A stretch of DNA of 64,000 nt, taken from the NCBI GenBank assembly GCA_030544235.1, contig CM060462.1, positions 38,406,026-38,470,025 of the forward strand, written 5' to 3'. Positions 1 to 10,034 of the stretch are shown piece by piece (position 1 is the first letter of the stretch; every line of letters begins with the position of its first letter). The notes below the pieces were generated by a model, which saw only the letters and a program-made list of their open reading frames with translations, was not told the DNA's origin and did no database searches. The DNA is from Lepturacanthus savala (lineage: Eukaryota; Chordata; Actinopteri; Scombriformes; Trichiuridae). Both the position numbers and the translations under genes were made by a program.

Positions 1-23
1 TTTTTTTTTTTTTTTTTTTTTTT
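1..23. repeat. poly(T) run at the window edge
   Basis: The window opens with an uninterrupted T run, cut by the edge. It could be the A tail of a minus-strand retroposon lying to the left, or a simple repeat; no retroposon body is visible to decide. Confidence 0.85.
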
Positions 24-203
24 ACCTTACTAGAATAGGAATATATGTATTTATTTCTGTTTTGTCTTGTACAAAATAATACAAATTATACAAAATAATA
101 CAAATATAATAAATAATAAATAAATTAATTAAACAATAAATCCTATATCACACATTCTATATCTAAAGTGGCCAAATATTAACTTCCTGTTCATATTTGG
201 TCT

Positions 204-346
<143 letters not shown>

Positions 347-639
347 GTCATATTGTGACCAAATGGCAACAAATCTTTTTTAATATATTAAAAAGAAAAA
401 AAAATTATAACCACAAAATTGATTTACAAAAAAATATAGAAATTAAAATAAAATAAAATAAAATGCATTTTAACCAAAGATTCTGGTCTATTTATTTTTA
501 TTTATTTAGAATTTATTTAATTTTTATTTAAATTTAAAATTTTTTAATACTCTTTAATTTATTATTTATGTATTATTATTTAATTATTTATTTATTTTTA
601 TTTATTTTATTTGAAGTTCCAGTAAAGTCGTTAAAATTC

Positions 640-780
640 AAAGTAAAACACTAAAGAAACCAGAAAATAATCAGAGAAAAGACACTGGAACCAGAGAAAT
701 TTGGATATTTTCCAAAATAGTTGCTGATTAATTTTATTGGAAACTAATCAATTAATCAACTAATTGCTGCAGCTTTAATC
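640..780 (+). mobile_element. family A repeat copy, partial
   Basis: Shares the family core ACTAAAGAAACCAG, the AATAATCAGAGAA block and the CTGGAACCAGAGAA block, and ends in alternating AATCAATTAATCAACTAAT followed by GCAGCT. Family A is a short dispersed repeat with complementary, AT-rich ends, the structure of a non-autonomous DNA element. The 5' half is missing here. Confidence 0.8.
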
Positions 781-915
781 ATTACCCAGTTACAGTGACT
801 GTATGAAGTTGATTTTTAAGAAAAAGCAGTAGAACCAAGACGTGAGATCTGTTTCTGCAAATGAACTTTTGACTTATTCCATTTTCTCAGGTTATTGATG
901 AGCTTATTTACTGTG

Positions 916-918
<3 letters not shown>

Positions 919-965
<47 letters not shown>
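919..965. repeat. (GT)n microsatellite
   Basis: About 23 GT dinucleotides. The following unique DNA (966-1400) includes moderately GC-rich sequence with no coding signal I can defend. Confidence 0.97.
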
Positions 966-966
<1 letters not shown>

Positions 967-1556
967 ACCACAAACACACATTATGGTTAAATAAAGGCAC
1001 ATTTCAACATGAACACACACAAACGTGTGATGTCGGCCCATCTGCTTGGAACCAACAACAATATGGATGCTGGCCTTTGGGATTCCTGCCCAATGAAGAG
1101 TGTTGACAGAACAATTAGCATCTGAGCGGCAGGCTAACCTTTACTACAATACACCGTTTATTATCCTAGACCTCTATTCACACTGCATTCTATAGGACTG
1201 ACCTGTTTTCTGTGTTTCCGTGTGTTCTCGGCCATTTATTAGTTGTTTGTTGTTGTTTATTCCTGGAAAAAGCTGAACCGTAGCTTTAGAAACATCCATT
1301 AATATCCAATAGTTCAATATAATATCTAACATTGATAATGGAATCAAACACTCAGTCATTTAACAGACAAATCAAGTGTATTATGATTTAATAATATTAA
1401 TTGATTATCAAAATACTAATCAATTAATCAACTAATCACAGTTTGGTATCAAACCAATATGTAAATATCCTCATTTATAATCATTAGAACTAAACTAATG
1501 ACAATATTTATAATAGACAGATTATTATTGACTCTATAAAATCAATCAGTAGACCT

Positions 1557-1793
1557 GATTAGTCGATTAATCAATTATTTAGATTCTAAAATGGTGTAAA
1601 ATGTTGATCACTTTTTACTGAAACTGAAGATTCAAATTAAAATCAGAGAAGAGAAGCTGAAACAAGAGAATTTGGACATTTTCTTCTGAGAAATGACTCA
1701 AATATGTTAATTGATTAATAAAATCGAGGGTGATTAATGTGGTAATTGACAACCAAACGATTAATCAACTAATCGTTGCAGCTCCACCATAAA
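1557..1793 (+). mobile_element. family A repeat copy
   Basis: Near full-length. It opens with AGTCGATTAATCAATTA, carries GAAACTGAAGATTCAA and AGAATTTGGACATTTTC, and closes with AATCAACTAATCGTTGCAGC. The internal block with ATCATCAGTTTATTATTAT is deleted. Confidence 0.85.
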
Positions 1794-1851
1794 AACATCA
1801 ATGTTTGATCAATCAACATAAAATGCTAAGCAATCGCTTGTTGAATGTTGA

Positions 1852-2039
1852 AATGATTAATCAATTAGTTGTTGTTTCATAAAATGGATCAACAACCCAA
1901 AGATCATCAGTTTACGATTATAGAGACTAAAGAAACCAGGAAATAATCAGAGAATTTGGATATTTTCTTAAAAACGACTCAAATTGATTATTAAAATAGT
2001 TGACAACTAATCAATTAATCGATTAATCATTGCAGCTCT
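1852..2039 (+). mobile_element. family A repeat copy
   Basis: Contains GATTAATCAATTAGTTG, CCCAAAGATCATCAGTTTA, the GAGACTAAAGAAACCAGGAA block and the terminal ATTGCAGCTCT. It lies 60 bp from the preceding copy in the same orientation. Confidence 0.87.
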
Positions 2040-2041
2040 GG

Positions 2042-2150
2042 TTCTATTAAGCATTTATTAATATTTAGTAAGGTGCTTTCTAAGCATTAATAAGACTAGA
2101 GGTGTTAATATAACAATATAAACAGAGTTAATGTTATATAGGAGACCTAT
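2042..2150 (+). repeat. AAGCATTA-type dispersed repeat, copy 1
   Basis: This segment (AAGCATTTATTAATATTTAG, then AAGGTGCTTTCTAAGCATTA and a GTGTTAAT motif) recurs at 2709-2800 with the same order of motifs. The repeated AAGCATTAAT word is typical of a dispersed fish repeat; I cannot name the family. Confidence 0.55.
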
Positions 2151-2152
2151 AA

Positions 2153-2338
2153 GGCTGCAACTAATGATTATTCTGATAATTGATCAATCAGTTCATTAAT
2201 AAAATGATTAATCAATTCGTTTTTTGGCTCATAAAATGTTGATCAGTGTTTCCCAAAGTTGAAGATTTGACCTAAAATGTCCTTTTTTTTGTCCACAACC
2301 CAAAGATCATCAGTTTATTATTATAGAGACTAAATAAA
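2153..2338 (+). mobile_element. family A repeat copy, 5' part
   Basis: Begins GGCTGCAACTAATGATTATT, the family's 5' end, and runs through GTTGATCAGTGTTTCCCAAA, GTCCACAACCCAAAGATCAT and GAGACTAAA, where it stops. The next 210 bp are unrelated and contain a reverse-transcriptase scrap. Confidence 0.87.
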
Positions 2339-2389
2339 CACAAGAACACAATATGTTAAATGTTATGATGCACTGTTCAGTAAAGTGAT

Positions 2390-2518
2390 GATTAAAATGG
2401 GTGTTCCACAAGGATCTATGTTAGGTCCCATATTATTTAGCCTTTTATTAGTGATTTCCATCAACAGTGTCATGATATTGAACTGTCATTGTTTGCAGAT
2501 GATACTGTAGTAGAACAT
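2390..2518 (+). pseudogene. non-LTR reverse transcriptase fragment
   Basis: From 2391 the plus strand reads GVPQGSMLGPILFSL, the conserved GVPQGS-LGP motif of non-LTR retrotransposon reverse transcriptases. After a frameshift near 2440 the next frame reads DFHQQ and then LFADDTVV near 2490-2515, the catalytic ADD box. The usual spacing between these motifs is kept, so this is a true palm-domain remnant. Only about 40 residues survive, with a frameshift and a stop, so it is dead. The LINE clade cannot be fixed from so little sequence. It lies between two family A fragments. Confidence 0.85.
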
Positions 2519-2544
2519 GCAGCTTTGTAGTTGTTGTTTATTGT

Positions 2545-2703
2545 TAAAATGTCTTTTTTTTGTCCACAACCCAAAGATCATCAGTTTATTATTATAGAGA
2601 CTAAAGAAACCAGGAAATAATCAGAGAAGAGAAGCTGGAACCAGAGAATTTGGACATTTTCTTGACTCAAATTGATTAATTGATTATCAAAATAGTTGGT
2701 AAA
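2545..2703 (+). mobile_element. family A repeat copy, 3' part
   Basis: Starts at AAAATGTC followed by a T run, repeats GTCCACAACCCAAAGATCAT through GAGACTAAAG already present at 2274-2334, then continues through AAACCAGGAAATAATCAGAG and AGAATTTGGACATTTTC to TTGATTATCAAAATAGTTGG. The last part of the element is missing. Confidence 0.87.
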
Positions 2704-2708
2704 TAGCC

Positions 2709-2800
2709 TTGTAATAAGCATTAGTTAATATATAAAAAGGCCTTATAAGATGCTCACTAAGCATTAATGACACTATATGTATTAATATGTCATTTTAATC
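2709..2800 (+). repeat. AAGCATTA-type dispersed repeat, copy 2
   Basis: Order of motifs as at 2042-2150: AAGCATTAGTTAATATATAA, a degenerate AAGGCCTTATAAGATGCTCA and CTAAGCATTAATGACACTAT. Confidence 0.5.
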
Positions 2801-3160
2801 ATAGTTGTTATTTTACAGACACAGAGCTGTTATTTGTTGTTTGTTGTTGTTTATTCCTGGACTGTGTGTCGGATGCAGGGAAGTGAGCGTGGAGCCGGGA
2901 CCCCGAGGACCATGTGGAGTGTTTAATGTGGTGAAACAGGTGCATCGAGACAGAAAGGGCAGAGAGTAGGTTAGTCACAACCTGACCCCGACCATCACAG
3001 GCCGGCGGCGGCGTGGGAGGAGAGAGAGAAACGAGCTGCTCTTTACTTCTTCCTGTCCTCCTCCTGTCCTCTTTCTATTCTCTCACTCTGTCTCTGCTAT
3101 AAATGTCTGGAACCATGTCAATGTTCCACTTCTTCCTCTTTACATGTGTGGATTATATAT
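2801..3160. other. unique DNA, moderately GC-rich
   Basis: Contains a GGCCGGCGGCGGCG run near 3001 and a CT-rich stretch at 3040-3095. No open frame with coding character, no recognised repeat. A short word TTGTTGTTTATTCCTGGA occurs here (about 2844) and at about 1250. Confidence 0.5.
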
Positions 3161-3169
3161 AGTTATATA

Positions 3170-3310
3170 CAGCTCTGGAAAAAACACTGCAAAATGATCA
3201 GTTCTTCTGATTTTACTACTTCTAAGTATGTGTTTAGGCAAAAGGAACATTTTTGTTTGAGTCTATAAAATACTGACTTTTCACACAAGTTTTATTCCTA
3301 AATCAGTAGA
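3170..3310 (+). mobile_element. AGCTCTGGAAAAAA-type element remnant
   Basis: Starts CAGCTCTGGAAAAAACACTG and continues through CAAAATGATCAGTTCTTCTG, ATTTTACTACTTCTAAGTAT and CTATAAAATACTGACTTTTC. I recognise this order from a widespread fish non-autonomous DNA element; the name and superfamily are not certain. It is 5'-complete and 3'-truncated. Confidence 0.65.
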
Positions 3311-3349
3311 AAAGTATGTTTATCTGTAGTAAAACCCAATGTTACTGTT

Positions 3350-3580
3350 AACAGCATCATATGGCAAATATATTTTAGCATATTAAAGAAATATATAACA
3401 AAAAATTAATTAAATTCAAGCTCATTTTTATTTGGTGAATATTTTCCCGAATTCTGAATGAAAGATTGATTGTGATCATCAGCAATAGGGATATCCTGGT
3501 CATGTGACCTCATAAATTGTATGTTTTTCAAAATAAAAGCCCCCTTTTCACACCTAACTTTAAAAGCATAGATATTAAAT
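3350..3580 (-). mobile_element. family B repeat copy
   Basis: On the minus strand: GTTAGGTGTGAAAAGGGGGC, TTTTATTTTGAA, ATGAGGTCACATGACCAGGA, TATCCCTATTGCTGATGATC, then an AT-rich 3' portion with CACCAAATAAAAATGAGC. The same order is seen at 7521, 7868, 18465 and 33766. Family B has no coding capacity. The next 140 bp (3581-3720) may be more of the element or flanking DNA. Confidence 0.82.
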
Positions 3581-3720
3581 CACACCTTTTTAGATAAACT
3601 AAGATAAAGTCATTGTTGCCACATGGCAACACTATGCAATAGAGGATTAAAGTATGTGACGTTTCATGAATATTCTTTAATCCAAGTTGGCTCCAGCCTT
3701 GTGGTGATATAATATGCAAA

Positions 3721-4097
3721 TTAGATGTGTAACTTTAATCCCTAAATAAATGTTTGGCCATCCTTAATATTTTTCTAATTTACACAACGTCTCTATCTCT
3801 TATCGCTTTTAAGTTATAGCCTTTTTAAATTATGACCTATACAACCTTTTTGTCCAACTCATCTTATTCTAGATCTTATTTCAGGCTGGTCAGTCACCTT
3901 GAGGCTATCTGAAAAACTACAGCACATGACTTTGACCTCTGACCTGGCTTTTTGACCCTTCTTCACCATTTTTTGGCCAACATTTTCCACAGATTCCACA
4001 CAGCTCCCATAAGATCTACAGCTACATGCCAACTCATCCTAAAAGACAGGAACAGACATTACACTAGCCTATGATAGCAGGTCGAAACAAAGGTGCT
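3721..4097. other. unique or old repeat DNA
   Basis: No open frame of note. Contains a perfect DR1 nuclear-receptor motif on the minus strand at 3933-3945. The words GACAGGAACAGACATTACAC (about 4040) and a similar one at about 29569 hint at an old dispersed repeat. Confidence 0.4.
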
Positions 4098-4471
4098 TAA
4101 ACCTAGTTTATACTTCTGTGTAAGTAACTACGCTGTAGAGTAACAGTAATCCTAAATTCATGTCTTCTAAGTCGCCTACGCTACAACATTTGCAATGAAA
4201 GCATTTGCTCTTTGACATCGATGAACACCAAACATACGTACCTGGTGGTACAAGAAAAACACAGGCAAAATAAAAAAGTCTAGTACATACAGGAGGGAAT
4301 ATGTGTCATTTAAAGGGAAATGTTCTTTTTTGTCTGTGTTTTTCTGTCACCTGCACTTCAACATTTGCAATAAAAGCATTTGCTCTTTGACATCGATGAA
4401 CACCAAACAAGAACAAAAGAAAAAAACAGGAAAAAGATAAATAATAACGCAAGAATATAAACTAGGCTTTA
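4098..4471. mobile_element. 374-bp element with terminal inverted repeats
   Basis: The left end TAAACCTAGTTTATACTTCT (4098-4117) is matched in inverted orientation by the right end, AGAATATAAACTAGGCTTTA at 4452-4471, with one inserted base and a few mismatches. Inside, a 55-bp segment around GCATTTGCTCTTTGACATCG is directly repeated at 4183-4240 and 4356-4411. No transposase is encoded. This is the architecture of a non-autonomous DNA transposon; the superfamily is unknown and no clear target duplication is visible. Confidence 0.7.
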
Positions 4472-6170
4472 GTTTGTTGTTGGTGTGAAAGCATCAGTCA
4501 CTAAATCAACAGGACCAAGCCCTCAATAGAAAGGTGGTCTTAGTCCACTTGAGTCCAAATGACAAACTTTGGTGTGGTCATACCTACCGATGGTCGTCCC
4601 ATAAGTCATCATTCCTTGGTGAAAATAACGCATCTAATTCCATAGATTGTTCTATAGACACAACCACAGCTCTCTCTTAGATTTTATTTAAGTTCCATTC
4701 AGAACCGGCTACAGAATCACATTCATCATCATCTGCTGTTCCATACATAGAGTAACAGTCATGGTACAACGGAAAAGACAGGGAGACTATAATGACAGCA
4801 AGAAAGATATAAAACAGAATAACACAGAGCAGGATAATATAAAAGAAATAGAGTTATATCAGTGTATCCATGGCAGGGCTCCACCTTTTACTGGATATAT
4901 CTCTCTGAACACTCAGGGAGTGTGTTATTCCTTCTGTTTTGGTATATTTCCTTTGTGTTGGAGGGTCAGGCTCCAACCACTTTACATTAAAGCATTTAAT
5001 TGCTGTTGCTAGTCGTAGCTGTAGGTGTATAGGTGATATTTTTTGCTGTTCTTTCAATGCTTCTTTGTAATAGACACAGTCGGGCCATCAAATATACTTT
5101 CGACAATGCTTCCACTTTTGGACATAGCCAGATCTTCCATTTAATGCTAAAACAGGCAGGAATGGACAATAAATTGCAAAAAAAATAACTTGATGTTCTG
5201 ACTAATCTCTTCAAGTCCTAGGGAAAATATTTCTACATTAAAAAATATATATATATTCTCAATATTTTAGCTTTAATGAGTTGTATTTCCTAGGATACGT
5301 TGACTTATTAGGGTATAAAGATGATGAAGAAGATAAATTATACGCTGTTGTATTTGATGATGATTTTATTCATTTCTACCAATCTCATAACAAAACAATG
5401 TCATGAAAGACACACAAAGACAACAAGACTCCCCCTGCAGGATGTCAAAGGTTAAGGGTTAAATTCTCTCCATACATTAGAATTAATTAACAGATGGACT
5501 GAATTTGTATATTTTGATAAAAATGGATAATACACAGGATGTAATACACAAAGAGCAAGTAACATGTCAACTTATGCTGGTTTCTAGCAGAAGATTGATT
5601 AAACATCAATGGGACCAGTTTTGGTTGGAGTCTATAGGCTAATTAGCAAACATTTTATTGCCTGGTGCAGAAAAATAACCAAACTATTAGAGTTCATTTT
5701 AACACTAATAGTGTTTGGAGCCTCTCAATTCTCAAAATCTGTGAATTGTGGGTTTAGACACCAATCCAAAGCCCCTTAAATGGATTCTGAGTGAACATCC
5801 TGTCCTACTTCTTCATATAGACACTCACTATCTGACTTTAATTCAACTGTGATCAAAAATAACAAGAGTATAGAATCAACGGTTATAAGAATAGAGGTTA
5901 TAGATTATACCACCCATAGGCCCTTACTCACTCCAATCAATCACTTCAGATTTCAGTACTTTGTCTGTTTTTATATATTTATTTACTCATTTTTTAGTGT
6001 TTTTGCTGTGGGAGGATTTGGAGGATTTATGAGTAAAGTTTTGCCTCAAAGGACAAAGGACTTTCAATTTAAAGAGAGTTTGATTGAGTGATCTTCATCC
6101 ATAAAATGTGGTCAAAGAATTGGCTCCAACAAAGTTACTGTGTCAGTAACATGGAGAAATGCAACTAAAC
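4472..6170. other. long unassigned stretch
   Basis: About 1.7 kb of AT-rich DNA with no recognised repeat and no coding exon I can support. The open frames at 4761-5214 and 5849-6091 are short, overlap on opposite strands and match no family I know. Confidence 0.4.
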
Positions 6171-6180
6171 ACGGTTTTTA

Positions 6181-6404
6181 TAGTCCATTAATCTATTGAT
6201 TATTGGTTGTTTGGTTCATTAAATGGTGTAAAAGGTGGATCAGTGTTTTCAAAGCTGAAGATTCACCAGTTTATTATTATAGAGTCTAAAGAAACCGGGA
6301 TTTTCCTCATAAAAATGACTCACCTGTATTAATTGATTGTTAACATTTGCCAATAAATGTAGTAGTTGGCAAATAATTGATTAATCGACTAATCTTTGCA
6401 GCTC
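6181..6404 (+). mobile_element. family A repeat copy
   Basis: Runs from AGTCCATTAATCTATTGATT through GGTTCATTAAATGGTGTAAA, AAAGCTGAAGATTCACCAGT and GAGTCTAAAGAAACC to AATCGACTAATCTTTGCAGC. The central AATAATCAGAGAAGAG block is deleted. Confidence 0.87.
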
Positions 6405-6410
6405 TATTCA

Positions 6411-6629
6411 TGTTCATCACTGAAGATTCAACCTTAAAATGTTGTTTCATGTCCAGACAAACCCAAAGATCATCAGTTTACTATTATAGAAGAAACTAAA
6501 GAAACGCTGGAACCAGAGAATTTGGACATTTTTTATGTAAAATGACTCAAATCGATGAATCGATTTCAAAATCGTTGGCGATTAATTGGATAATTAACAA
6601 CTAATAACAGACTAACTGTTTCAGCTCTA
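6411..6629 (+). mobile_element. family A repeat copy
   Basis: Directly follows the previous copy. Starts inside the element (CACTGAAGATTCAACC) and shows CCCAAAGATCATCAGTTTAC, CTGGAACCAGAGAATTTGGA and CGTTGGCGATTAATTGGATA before a degenerate end GTTTCAGCTCTAG. Confidence 0.85.
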
Positions 6630-6775
6630 GTTAACTTAGTCTAATATTTTTATCTAATATTTATCAATTTAAAGTCAAACTTATGAGATAAAAAGTCCAA
6701 AATATGAATATGAAATATGAAATCAAAGATTACATAAATAATTCAGGATTTGATTAACCCACAGATTATTGAAAT

Positions 6776-6848
6776 GACTCAAAATGACTCAAATCAATGA
6801 ATCATTTATTAGTAGTTGGCAACTAATCGATGAATCGTTGCAGCTCTA
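6776..6848 (+). mobile_element. family A 3' end fragment
   Basis: Only the last 70 bp survive: AAAATGACTCAAATCAATGA, GTAGTTGGCAACTAATCGAT and the terminal GAATCGTTGCAGCTC. Confidence 0.8.
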
Positions 6849-7520
6849 GTTCAGTCACTAAAATGTAAATTCAAACAATCACTAATATCTGAACCTCTAG
6901 TTATAATGGATGAGGTTGTCTGAGATCTTAGTATTAACATTTCTTACCATCCGTCTAAGTCATGTTTTCATGCAATAGAGCGTTAACTGGTGTAAAATGT
7001 TCTTTTTTGAAAACTAACATCATTTAAACGACACAAGTAGTGAGAATTTTGATAAAAAGTGATCGGAAATATGTTTTCAAGGCAAAGCAGAAGCAATAAA
7101 ACAGTGGTTTGGTTAATTCAGGGATAATTGGTGGATAAATGATGGATAATTTGTGGATTTCTGGGTCTACACGTTGGTCTCCTTCCTCCTTGAGTCTGTA
7201 ATTTACAAATAAAACTTCCACCACAAACGACCATCAAACACAGAGGTCATGCTATAATATTCATCCTGTGTGACTCAGTGTTTTGTACCAATCCAGACTC
7301 ATAAAGGCTGCGGTGGAAACTGCGAACCAAACAGCAGCTGACAGCGTTTCAGGTGACGGATCTCACCACGCTCACGTTTTACCTCCCAGTGTTTTAACGA
7401 CTTCAGTGGCAACGAAAAGTCTTTGTCCTGTTGTGTGTTCTGTCAGTGTAGAGTCAGTCAGTGGACCAGTCTGGTCAATTCTACGTCCCACACAATTACA
7501 GCTGTGATATAAAATCGATG
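6849..7520. other. unique DNA
   Basis: Balanced sequence at 7270-7500, with a 74-codon open frame from 7283 and a similar one on the other strand. Neither resembles a known protein or is bounded by convincing splice sites, so no gene is called. Confidence 0.4.
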
Positions 7521-7867
7521 TTTTACAGTTAGGTGTGAAAAGGGGGCTTTTATTTTGAAGGACATACAATTCATGAGGTCACATGACCAGGATATCCCTA
7601 TTGCTGATGGACATTTGACATGTGAGCATCATTGTCTCATAACCAAAGGTTGTCTTTTATTTAGAATTAGGGAACATACATATAAAATACTGCTGATTGA
7701 ACCTTTAACTTAATAAATATATAAAACGTATCATTATGTCCCAATACAATTGTAAATATAGTTGTTCATTTTCATTACTCAATACCTTTGCATCCAAAAT
7801 ACTTCAATCAATCACTTCAATTGGTATTTCCTTCAAAAACAATTACTTTATCTGGATTTTTCTAAAA
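7521..7867 (+). mobile_element. family B repeat copy
   Basis: Opens TTTTACAGTTAGGTGTGAAA, then GGGGGCTTTTATTTTGAAGG, ATGAGGTCACATGACCAGGA and TATCCCTATTGCTGATGG, followed by ATTTGACATGTGAGCATCAT and an AT-rich tail. A second copy abuts it, so the two form a direct pair. Confidence 0.85.
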
Positions 7868-8240
7868 TTCTGTGATATAAAATAGGCATGAAAAGGGGGC
7901 TTTTATTTTGAAGGGCATACAATGTATGAGGTCACATGACCAGGATATCCCTATTGCTCATGTGAGCATCGATGTCTCTGTCTCTGTCTTTTATTAAGAA
8001 TTTTCACCAAATAATACAAATTAACTCACTATCACTATCTAGTGTAAGAGTTAATTTTATTGAGTTCATTGTTATTTCATTTATTTATTTATTTTAATTT
8101 TAATTTTAATTATGCCATATTTACCATATGGTAACAATGCAAATGCAAAACAACTTTTTCTTATATTTCTTAAATATATCTATTATTTAGGTAATGTCTG
8201 AGTAATATTTCATGCAATAGATGGTTGAAAGAAGCTAATT
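7868..8240 (+). mobile_element. family B repeat copy, longer
   Basis: Same core as the neighbour. The 3' part is better kept: TTAAGAATTTTCACCAAATA, the CATATTTACCATATGGTAAC stretch and CATGCAATAGATGGTTGAA, which has counterparts in the copies at 18465 and 33766. The full element may exceed 400 bp. Confidence 0.82.
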
Positions 8241-8452
8241 TAATTAAATTAAAGTTAATGAGATAAAAGTTTGTACATTGAAGGTTAAGATACAGAAAAA
8301 CACCTAAAAATTAGATTTAACATATTCAGTGTCTTATATCAGTTCCCTCACTAAATATAATAATGTGCAACTTTACTTTACTTTTCTATTATATCTATAA
8401 ATACTATATTTCTTCAGCAGTTTCCAGTACTTTCTTGCATTGGAAAACATTT

Positions 8453-8560
8453 ACTGATTAATCTATTGATTAATTGATTCAATTAATCGATTGTTTGATT
8501 CATAAAATGTCTGAAGATTCAATGTAAAAACCCAAAGTTTATTATTATAGAAGAATAAAG
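8453..8560 (+). mobile_element. family A 5' half
   Basis: CTGATTAATCTATTGATTAA, AATCGATTGTTTGATTCATA, GTCTGAAGATTCAATGTAAA and a shortened GTTTATTATTATAGAAGAAT; the rest is lost. Confidence 0.75.
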
Positions 8561-9170
8561 AGGCTGAGGATGAAATGGAATTAAAAGGAGCATCTGCAGC
8601 AAAGTATTAAACATATTCACTCACTTATATATCAGTAAATGCAGTAATGAGTAACTTTACTGTTTTCTAATATCTATAAATAGCAGTTAATTTCTTTAGT
8701 AGTTAATTTGCATTTAAAGAGTAAAAAATGTGATAAAAACACAATAAATTCATTTGAATCTTGTTAAAATGAATTTCATTGACATGAATTGTTGTTTTTG
8801 AGGAATGAACTTTTCCATTTTGATCGAGTCTGTACTAATCATTTTGAGAAATGCATTAACTGTTCTGCAAATGGAAATAATGATGCACCAAAACGACTGT
8901 GACACTTTACATTTTGACTGTTTTTGCAGAGAAGGAACTTAATCCAAGGTGTTTTATTCCTGCTGCTGATTCCATAAACTTTCCATTTCTCATCTCTGAT
9001 GTTTCTTCATGCAGAACTTTAAACTTTATTTTATTGCTTTATGTGCGGATTAAGACCTGAATGTCACTTTTAAAAGGATTCTGTTTTTTAATGATGTTTA
9101 ACAAATCCTTAAACAAATACTGGTCTGTGCACATCCCTTATACAGCATGTTAATGTGTGTGTGCAACACA
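8561..9170. other. AT-rich unassigned DNA
   Basis: No recognised repeat, no coding signal. Confidence 0.4.
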
Positions 9171-9174
9171 TTTA

Positions 9175-9650
9175 TGTGCAGCGGACTCGTCTGAGCGTGC
9201 TCAGTAATCGTGTTTACTCAGATGCTGTGGAATTGTGACAAGTTCCCTTTTTTTCTAAATTAACTTGTTTGAAATAGCTGTTTAAACAGCTATAATATGA
9301 GGCAGCAGAAGGAGTATATTACACTATAGAAGTCGACATGTTAGCGAATACGCGGCATTATTCAATTGATGCCTCCATCAGGAAGTTATTCTGCATTAGT
9401 CACACTTTGATTAGTTTTCTTTTTTCTTCCTTTTATTCAGACTGATCAATCAAGTGAATTGTATATTCAGGGAACTACATGTGGCTCCCAGAGGAAATTG
9501 GCTCTATAATCACTGTTTATTGCGCTGCATTAATCTGGGAAGTGCAGATGTATGATTTCAATTTTTGAAATTCAGTTTCATCGCTGACGATGAAATACTG
9601 AAGGAGATGAAAGAGCTTTAAAGGAGAAATGAGCTTATTGGTCCTAACAA
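9175..9650. other. repeat-free stretch, possible conserved non-coding DNA
   Basis: Balanced composition, no low-complexity runs, no recognised repeat, no open frame. It contains a perfect 20-bp palindrome at 9274-9293 and homeodomain-type ATTA words. This looks unlike the decayed DNA around it. Conservation is an inference; no alignment is available. Confidence 0.3.
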
Positions 9651-9982
9651 GAAGAGATTTTAGGAGGAAACAGACAAAAGAAATGTTGATGTGATTTCAA
9701 ATGATTTTAAGACGATTGATAAAACATGAACATTAGTAAATCTGCAAATATCAAGCATTTATCTCCACGTTAATGAGTTACAACAGTAGAAATATGAATA
9801 TAGATTCCTGATACAACATGTTTCTTGCATAAATAATGATTTATATTTTGAATCTGGTGGAAAAATGTGATTTTTCAGTTTTTAGACAGAATCGTCTTTG
9901 TCCAAAAATCTGAATTTATCCAAGAAAAAAATACCACAAAAACGTCTCTTAACATCTCTAATGTGCAATTCCCCCATTTCCC

Positions 9983-10034
9983 AGTGTTAATATAACACTA
10001 AACGAGTTAATTAACTCTGTGTTATATTAACACT
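9983..10034. repeat. nested perfect inverted repeat
   Basis: Arms AGTGTTAATATAACAC (9983-9998) and its exact complement (10019-10034) enclose a second perfect palindrome, GAGTTAATTAACTC, at 10004-10017. The AGTGTTAATATAACAC word is typical of short fish MITE-like repeats, and a decayed relative is visible at about 2100-2140. Confidence 0.85.

Noticed and set aside
4761..5214. Overlapping 60-83 codon frames on both strands
   Set aside because: Short, mutually overlapping, without recognisable domains or splice context.
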